DNA of 7,612 bases from Candidatus Parcubacteria bacterium (lineage in GTDB: Bacteria; Patescibacteriota; Minisyncoccia; Minisyncoccales; JAUWXI01). The notes under the pieces are model-generated. The model searched no databases. It saw nothing but the letters and a program-made list of their open reading frames with translations, and was not told the origin of the DNA. Each line of letters opens with the position of its first letter. Positions within the stretch are counted from its first letter, which is position 1. Below, one piece after another: positions 1 to 4,072 of this stretch. The position numbers and the translations under genes are program-made. Where the stretch lies: contig JAUWXI010000017.1 of assembly GCA_030616435.1 (NCBI GenBank), positions 1-7,612 on the forward strand. Direction: 5' to 3'.

Positions 1-488
1 CCAACCAAGATTACTACAATTGTTGCCAAAAGAATGTCTCTGTTTCCAATGTGGGCTAATTCATGACTGATTACTCCTTCCAATTCTGCTCTTTCCAATT
101 TCTCAAGTAAACCTCTAGTAACAACTATTATTGAGTGTTCAGGGTCGCGACCTGTAGCAAAAGCATTAGGAGAAGCCTCATTAATTATATAAATTTTTGG
201 CAAAGAAAGGCCAGCTGTAATACAAAGATTCTCAACGATTCGATAGAGCTCGGGATTATCCTTTTTCTCAATTTTTTTAGCTTTACTTATTGCCAAAACA
301 ATTTTGTCAGACCACCAGTAGGAACCTATGCCTGAAAGAAAGCTAAAAATTAAAGCTAGCCAGAAGGAAATCCAACTTCCGTAAAAATAGGCAAATAAAT
401 AAGCTATCAAAATTATCAATCCGAAAAAGAAAATTAAAAAAAACCAAGTCTTGCGAATATTTCTTTCAGCAAGAGTATAAAGGGTCAT
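1..488 (-). CDS. htpX: HtpX family membrane zinc metalloprotease (M48), 3' part cut by window edge
   Basis: HtpX proteases are membrane-embedded M48 zinc endopeptidases that cleave misfolded membrane proteins. The 162 readable codons begin MTLYTLAERN and show two hydrophobic segments (about residues 15-36 and 39-58), a basic stretch, the family motif around SPNAFATGR (106-114), and the zinc-binding HELAH motif (H142, E143, H146) followed by IGNRDIL. These match the HtpX order closely. The third zinc ligand and the C-terminal membrane segments lie beyond the left edge, so integrity cannot be judged. The ATG (488-486) shares one base with the lemA TAA (490-488), giving TAATG, which suggests translational coupling. 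No clear Shine-Dalgarno precedes it; AAGAG lies roughly 13 nt upstream. Identification rests on motifs and overall similarity to the family as I know it. Confidence 0.95.
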   Translation of the reverse strand, partial: MTLYTLAERNIRKTWFFLIFFFGLIILIAYLFAYFYGSWISFWLALIFSFLSGIGSYWWSDKIVLAISKAKKIEKKDNPELYRIVENLCITAGLSLPKIYIINEASPNAFATGRDPEHSIIVVTRGLLEKLERAELEGVISHELAHIGNRDILLATIVVILV

Positions 489-1111
489 TAAAACTTAACT
501 CTTGGGGCTTCTCTTTCTCCTGCCTCTTCTATTTCAAAAAATTCCATCTTCTTGAAACCAAAAAATGAGGCAAAGATGTTTTCAGGAAAGCTTTCAATTT
601 TAATATTAAGATCCCTTGTGTTTGTGTTATAGAATCTTCTGGCAGCCTGAATTTTGTCTTCTGTGTCTCTAAGTTCTCTCTGTAATTCTAAGAAGTTTTC
701 TGAAGCCTTTAATTCAGGATATCTTTCAGAAACTGCAAAAAGAGTCTTTAAGGTTTGAGAGAGATAATTCTCAGCTTTAGCTTTCTCTCCCGCTGTTTTA
801 GCTCCCATAGCTTGGCTCCGAGCTTGAGTTACTCTTTCAAAAACCTCTCTTTCATGACTTGCATATCCTTTGACAGTTTCAACCAAATTTGGAATTAAAT
901 CATGTCTCCTCTTTAATTGAACATCAATATCTGAAAAAGCTTCCCTGGCTCGGCTCCTAAGTTTTACTAATCCGTTGTAAATGGCAACAAACCAAAATAT
1001 AATCAGGGCTATAATTGCCGGAACATAAAGCGACCACTTAATAACTCCAAAGAGCCCACTAATGAATAATAAAATTATAAGGACTAATATCAGAACACTC
1101 CAAATATCCAT
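488..1111 (-). CDS. lemA: LemA family membrane protein
   Basis: LemA proteins are membrane-anchored, mostly helical proteins of poorly defined biochemical role, often encoded next to M48 proteases as here. The 207-residue product shows the family signature: YNGLVKLRSRAREAFSDIDV (45-64), then QLKRRHDLIPNLVETVKGYA (65-84), with the C-terminal block FFGFKKMEFFEIEE ending in APRVKF. The N terminus has two hydrophobic stretches (about 5-24 and 28-45), whereas typical LemA proteins have one short segment before this signature, so it carries roughly 25-30 extra residues. The ATG is forced: an in-frame TAG lies at 1126-1124 and no ATG, GTG or TTG follows before the core. No Shine-Dalgarno is near; a run of eight U precedes the AUG. 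It is the first gene of a lemA-htpX operon with its own promoter at 1156-1183. Confidence 0.95.
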   Translation of the reverse strand: MDIWSVLILVLIILLFISGLFGVIKWSLYVPAIIALIIFWFVAIYNGLVKLRSRAREAFSDIDVQLKRRHDLIPNLVETVKGYASHEREVFERVTQARSQAMGAKTAGEKAKAENYLSQTLKTLFAVSERYPELKASENFLELQRELRDTEDKIQAARRFYNTNTRDLNIKIESFPENIFASFFGFKKMEFFEIEEAGEREAPRVKF

Positions 1112-1155
1112 AAAAAAAACAAACTAATTTTCAACGACCTTTAAAATCTAAATTC

Positions 1156-1183
1156 ATTATAGCAAAATTAAAATTATTGGCAA
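1156..1183 (-). promoter_or_regulatory. Extended -10 sigma-70-type promoter for lemA-htpX
   Basis: Read on the minus strand, TTGCCA (1183-1178) is followed by 16 nt and a perfect TATAAT (1161-1156). The TATAAT is preceded by TGC, giving the extended -10 form TGnTATAAT. The predicted start is near 1149, leaving a leader of about 38 nt before the lemA ATG at 1111. It lies directly downstream of the groEL terminator, as expected for the next unit. The -35 overlaps the last bases of the terminator region. No transcript data; the call rests on consensus and position. Confidence 0.75.
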
Positions 1184-1186
1184 TTT

Positions 1187-1206
1187 AAAAAACCCGCCAA
1201 AACGGG
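1187..1206 (-). terminator. Intrinsic terminator after groEL
   Basis: On the minus strand CCCG (1206-1203) pairs with CGGG (1196-1193) across a TTTTGG loop and is followed at once by six T (1192-1187). The stem is only four G/C pairs plus a possible T-G wobble, but the U-tract and the position 40 nt past the groEL stop fit a rho-independent terminator for groESL. On the plus strand the hairpin is followed by A residues, so it is not bidirectional. Confidence 0.75.
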
Positions 1207-1246
1207 AAAAAATTAGAGAATCTGACCAAAAGCCACACTTTCAAAT

Positions 1247-2863
1247 TTAGTATCCTGGAGTTGGTATTCCGGGAGATTTTTGCTCTTTTTCTGCTGGTTT
1301 TTCTCCAACCACTACTTCAGTCGTCAGAAACATTGAAGCTGCTGAGGCTGCATTTTCCAGAGCTGACCTGACAACTTTTGTTGGATCAACAATACCAGCC
1401 TCCAAAAGGTCCTCAAAAACTAAGGTTTGGGCATTAAATCCAAAACCCCCTGTCTTCCCTTTCACCCTGGCAGCTATAACAGCACCGTCTTGCCCTGCAT
1501 TTTCTGCAATCTGGCGAATTGGAGATTCCAAAGCTCTTTTTAAAATCTTGATCGCTGTTAATTCATCTCCTTCTGCTTTAATCTCATCCAAAACCTTTAT
1601 TGCTCTCAAAAGAGCTACTCCACCACCTGGAACAACTCCTTCTTCAACAGCTGCTCTTGTAGCTGATAAAGCATCTTCTGTTTTGTGTTGTCTGGCCTTT
1701 TGCTCAACTTCAGTTGGTGCTCCTACCTTAATTATAGCCACTCCTCCAGTTAATTTCCCTAATCTTTCTTCAAGTTTTTCTTTATCAAAATCTGAAGTTA
1801 TCTTCTCAATCTCATTTTTAATCTGGGAAATCCTTTTTTCAATTTCCTCTTTTTCCCCTTTTCCCTCAACAATGGTTGTATTTTCTTTTGTTGAAATTAC
1901 CTTCCTGGCCTGACCCAACATTTCAAGTTCTATATCCTTTAGACTCAAGCCAGTTTCCTCAGAAATTACTTTTCCTCCAGTTAAAACACTAATATCTTGG
2001 AGTATTTCTTTTTTCCTGTCACCAAAACCTGGGGCCTTAACAGCCAAGGTATTGAATATTCCTCTCAATTTGTTTACAACCAAGGTAGCCAAGGCATCCC
2101 CCTCAACATCTTCAGCTATTATTACAAGATTCTTTCTTCCTCTCTTAGCTAATTTATCCATAAGGGGAACAATGTCGGGAAGTGAAGAAATTTTTTGGTC
2201 TGTAATTAAAATTAAAGGTTCTTCAAGTTCTGCCTCCATCTTCTCAACATTGGTAATCATATAGGGGGAAATGTAACCTCTATCAAACTGAAGTCCTTTT
2301 ACAAGTTCCTTTTCCAAGCCAAAGGTCTTTGACTCTTCAACTGTAACCACCCCATCTTTTCCAATTTCTTCCATTACTTCAGCAATCAAATTTCCAACTT
2401 CTTGGTCTTCAGCTGAAATAGTCGCTACTTGAGCTATCTCGTCTTTTTTTGTAACAGGTCTTGAGAGATTTTTTAAAAAGGAGATGACCTTCTTTACTCC
2501 TTTTTCTATCCCTCTTTTTATTGCCAAAGGATCAGCTCCGGCAGTGACATTCTTTAAACCTTCAGTTATTATTGCCTGAGCTAAAATAATGGCAGTTGTT
2601 GTTCCATCTCCAGCTACATCACTTGTTTTTTGGGCTACTTCTTTGATGATTTCTGCTCCTATGTTTTCTATTCTATCTTCCAATTCAATTTCCTTGGCGA
2701 TATTTACCCCATCATTTGTTATTGTCGGAGAACCAAAACCTGAATCCAAAACAACATTCCTTCCTCTAGGACCTAAAGTAACTCTCACAGCATCAGCTAA
2801 TTTATCTGCTCCTGCTTTTAATTTTTTTCGTGCTTCTTCGCTATATTTAATTTGTTTAGCCAT
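1247..2863 (-). CDS. groEL: Chaperonin GroEL (Hsp60)
   Basis: GroEL forms the double-ring ATP-driven cage that folds proteins in the cytosol with its lid GroES. The 538-residue product is full length for the family (about 540-550). Visible blocks include the nucleotide-binding LGPRGRNVVLD (30-40), TITNDG (47-52), the catalytic loop AGDGTTTA (84-91), the apical substrate and GroES face around RGYISPYMITN (195-205), the hinge GGVAIIKVGA (373-382), KTEDALSATRAA (394-405) with the hydrolysis Asp at 397, and VVPGGGVALL (410-419). The C terminus ends SPGIPTPGY after a charged EKPAEKEQK stretch and lacks the GGM-repeat tail of many GroELs. The ATG begins 1 nt after the groES TAA, so translation is probably coupled; no Shine-Dalgarno is apparent. 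A hairpin terminator follows. Confidence 0.99.
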   Translation of the reverse strand: MAKQIKYSEEARKKLKAGADKLADAVRVTLGPRGRNVVLDSGFGSPTITNDGVNIAKEIELEDRIENIGAEIIKEVAQKTSDVAGDGTTTAIILAQAIITEGLKNVTAGADPLAIKRGIEKGVKKVISFLKNLSRPVTKKDEIAQVATISAEDQEVGNLIAEVMEEIGKDGVVTVEESKTFGLEKELVKGLQFDRGYISPYMITNVEKMEAELEEPLILITDQKISSLPDIVPLMDKLAKRGRKNLVIIAEDVEGDALATLVVNKLRGIFNTLAVKAPGFGDRKKEILQDISVLTGGKVISEETGLSLKDIELEMLGQARKVISTKENTTIVEGKGEKEEIEKRISQIKNEIEKITSDFDKEKLEERLGKLTGGVAIIKVGAPTEVEQKARQHKTEDALSATRAAVEEGVVPGGGVALLRAIKVLDEIKAEGDELTAIKILKRALESPIRQIAENAGQDGAVIAARVKGKTGGFGFNAQTLVFEDLLEAGIVDPTKVVRSALENAASAASMFLTTEVVVGEKPAEKEQKSPGIPTPGY

Positions 2864-2864
2864 A

Positions 2865-3155
2865 TTATTCTAATATTGCCAATATATCTTCTTCTTTGGC
2901 TATTAAATATTCTTTATCATTTATTTTCATTTCATTTGGGCCATATTTTGTGAAAAGGACAATGTCTCCCTTTTTGACCTGCAAGGGAATTACCTTACCA
3001 GAAGAAGTCCTTTTACCAGAACCCACAGCTATCACTTTTCCTTTTTGGGGCCTTTCTTTTTCTGCACTTTTTGGAAGCAAAATTCCTCCTTTTGTCTTTT
3101 CTTCTTGGTCCAAAGGTTCAATTAAAATGTGATCTGATAAAGGTTTAATTTTCAT
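2865..3155 (-). CDS. groES: Co-chaperonin GroES (Hsp10)
   Basis: GroES is the heptameric lid that closes the GroEL cage. From the ATG at 3155 the product is 96 residues, the normal size. It begins MKIKPLSDHILIEPL, carries the mobile loop with GGILLP (23-28) that docks GroEL, then GKVIAVGSGK and KKGDIVLFTKYGPNEMKI, and ends EEDILAILE. The frame stays open upstream to a TTG at 3239, which would add 28 residues. I reject that start: the TTG lies inside the CIRCE-like operator, the added residues are read from a tandem nucleotide repeat, and family members start at the MKIKPL position. No Shine-Dalgarno sits at normal spacing before the ATG; the nearest, GGAG at 3184-3181, is about 25 nt upstream and in a possible hairpin. 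groEL follows after 1 nt. Confidence 0.97.
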   Translation of the reverse strand: MKIKPLSDHILIEPLDQEEKTKGGILLPKSAEKERPQKGKVIAVGSGKRTSSGKVIPLQVKKGDIVLFTKYGPNEMKINDKEYLIAKEEDILAILE

Positions 3156-3227
3156 ATTTTGAGCGATAGCGAGAAATATCTCCAGAAGTATATTTTGAGT
3201 GTTAGCGAAAAATATCCCTAGAGGTAT
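3156..3227 (-). repeat. Two tandem 36-nt repeats in the groES leader
   Basis: On the minus strand, unit A (3227-3192) and unit B (3191-3156) are adjacent copies identical at 30 of 36 positions. Both begin ATAC, share a central ATATTT and end CTCAAAAT. The groES ATG occupies the first three positions of what would be a third copy (ATA in the units, ATG here). Each unit can form a small hairpin with TAT/ATA and a CC/GG (A) or CT/AG (B) pair closing a TCTAG or TCTGG loop, so one stem pair changes in a compensating way. The 36-nt period equals 12 codons and the frame is open, but five of the six differences would change the amino acid, which argues for a DNA or RNA element rather than coding sequence. 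Function unknown. Confidence 0.85.
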
Positions 3228-3232
3228 AATTT

Positions 3233-3259
3233 TTAGCAAATAAAACGATTGATTGCTAA
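3233..3259 (-). promoter_or_regulatory. CIRCE-like operator (probable HrcA site) upstream of groESL
   Basis: The minus strand reads TTAGCAATC (3259-3251), nine bases, then ATTTGCTAA (3241-3233). This has the exact 9-9-9 layout of CIRCE (TTAGCACTC-N9-GAGTGCTAA) and matches 8 of 9 and 6 of 9 arm positions. TTAGCAA and TTGCTAA are perfect complements. CIRCE is the binding site of the heat-shock repressor HrcA and typically lies at or just after the start site of groESL, which is its position here relative to the promoter at 3264-3290. hrcA is not in the window, so binding is inferred. Confidence 0.7.
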
Positions 3260-3263
3260 TCCT

Positions 3264-3290
3264 ATTTTAAAAAAAGAAAAAGGGTGTCAA
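3264..3290 (-). promoter_or_regulatory. Candidate groESL promoter P2, next to the CIRCE-like site
   Basis: On the minus strand TTGACA (3290-3285) is a perfect -35 hexamer and TAAAAT (3269-3264) matches the -10 consensus at 5 of 6 positions. The spacer is 15 nt, shorter than the usual 16-18, which lowers confidence. A start near 3257 would fall inside the CIRCE-like element, the usual arrangement for HrcA repression, and would give a leader of about 100 nt containing both 36-nt repeats. Confidence 0.5.
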
Positions 3291-3320
3291 AGGTTGTGAA
3301 GAAGAAACTGAACTAAAAAC

Positions 3321-3349
3321 ATTTTATAATTTATAGCCAATTTTGTCAA
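3321..3349 (-). promoter_or_regulatory. Candidate groESL promoter P1, immediately after the upstream gene
   Basis: On the minus strand a perfect TTGACA (3349-3344) is separated by the optimal 17 nt from TAAAAT (3326-3321), 5 of 6 to consensus. It begins five bases after the stop codon of the HtrA-like gene. Its predicted start, near 3314, gives a leader of about 160 nt that includes P2, the CIRCE-like site and the repeats. A repressor on the CIRCE-like site would then act as a roadblock or through the leader rather than at initiation. Confidence 0.6.
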
Positions 3350-3353
3350 GTTT

Positions 3354-4064
3354 TCAAAACCCGACAAACTCCTTAATTTCATTATTAGGAAGAATGGAAA
3401 CTTGGCCTGCAGAATCAATAACAGCTAAACCTAAAAAATTACCTTCAATGTCAAAAATAGGACTTCCTTGTAAAGAAATTTTTTCAAAGATGTTTGTCTT
3501 GTAAAGGGGGCTTTCAAAGCTTTTAATAATTCCCTCATTCACTATCTTTTCGACATCTTCATTTTCAAAAACCTTTCCAAAAAGAAAAACCCTTTCCCCT
3601 AATCTTTTCTTTCCCAGGTCAGCAAAAGGAAGGGTGGGAAGGCTTTCTTTTGAATCAAGTTTCATTAAGGCCAAATCCCCTTTTCTTTTTAAAATCTGAA
3701 AGGGGGCTCTACCTTCTTCAATAAAAAAACTAAAAGAATAGCCTGCTGGTACAAGCTCAGACAGGGTAACACAAAGTCCATCTGAAGTAACAATAATACC
3801 TGAACCCAAAAGAAATTTCTTTCCCACTTGTGTCTTTATTCCAACAACAACTCCTTCAACTTTTTCAACAGCTTCCTGTAGGGCAATATTTTCTTGGATT
3901 TTAATTTCCTTTGTCTCTGTAATATAAACTGGTGCCTTTTCCAGCCCATATTCATAAAAAAGAGGCCTCTCTATAAAATAGGGCCACAAAATCTGGTCAG
4001 CAAAAATTCCTCCCACAATCCCTACAATAAAACAAAAAAGTGTCTGTAAAATAGCTTTTTTCAT
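3354..4064 (-). CDS. Membrane-anchored HtrA/trypsin-fold protein, probably catalytically inactive
   Basis: This 236-residue protein starts with a hydrophobic anchor (about 4-24, after MKK), so the rest is probably outside the membrane. It then has an acidic helical linker and a trypsin-like domain related to HtrA/Deg: VEKVEGVVVGIKT (67-79), GSGIIVTSDG (87-96), GDLALMKLD (129-137) and QGSPIFDIEGNFLGLAVI (199-216). Aligned by these blocks, the catalytic His position (TNNHVV in HtrA) reads TLSELV, giving Glu103; Asp130 is kept; and the nucleophile in GNSGGP becomes Gln199 in SLQGSP. Two of three triad residues are therefore missing, and no PDZ domain follows. It may bind substrates or regulate a protease, but that is inference. 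The frame is intact, so it is not an obvious decaying gene. It starts 8 nt after clpB with no strong Shine-Dalgarno and stops at TGA. Confidence 0.85.
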   Translation of the reverse strand: MKKAILQTLFCFIVGIVGGIFADQILWPYFIERPLFYEYGLEKAPVYITETKEIKIQENIALQEAVEKVEGVVVGIKTQVGKKFLLGSGIIVTSDGLCVTLSELVPAGYSFSFFIEEGRAPFQILKRKGDLALMKLDSKESLPTLPFADLGKKRLGERVFLFGKVFENEDVEKIVNEGIIKSFESPLYKTNIFEKISLQGSPIFDIEGNFLGLAVIDSAGQVSILPNNEIKEFVGF

Positions 4065-4072
4065 TACCGTTT

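Noticed and set aside
135..335. Plus-strand open frame of 66 codons
   Set aside because: Antisense to the HtpX metalloprotease domain, whose HELAH and NAFATGR motifs are clear.
1548..1913. Plus-strand open frame of 121 codons
   Set aside because: It lies wholly inside groEL in antisense and has no recognisable domain; groEL is certain here.
3197..3205. CTAACACTC in repeat unit A, 7 of 9 to the left CIRCE arm, with a weaker copy in unit B
   Set aside because: Neither copy has a complementary right arm at the N9 spacing, so these are not complete CIRCE elements; the dyad at 3233-3259 is the better candidate.
3205..3237. Larger imperfect dyad GCTAAAAAT / ATTTTTCGC linking the CIRCE-like site and repeat unit A
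   Set aside because: Eight of nine pairs, but mostly A/T runs that arise easily in this AT-rich leader; not strong enough to list as a separate element.
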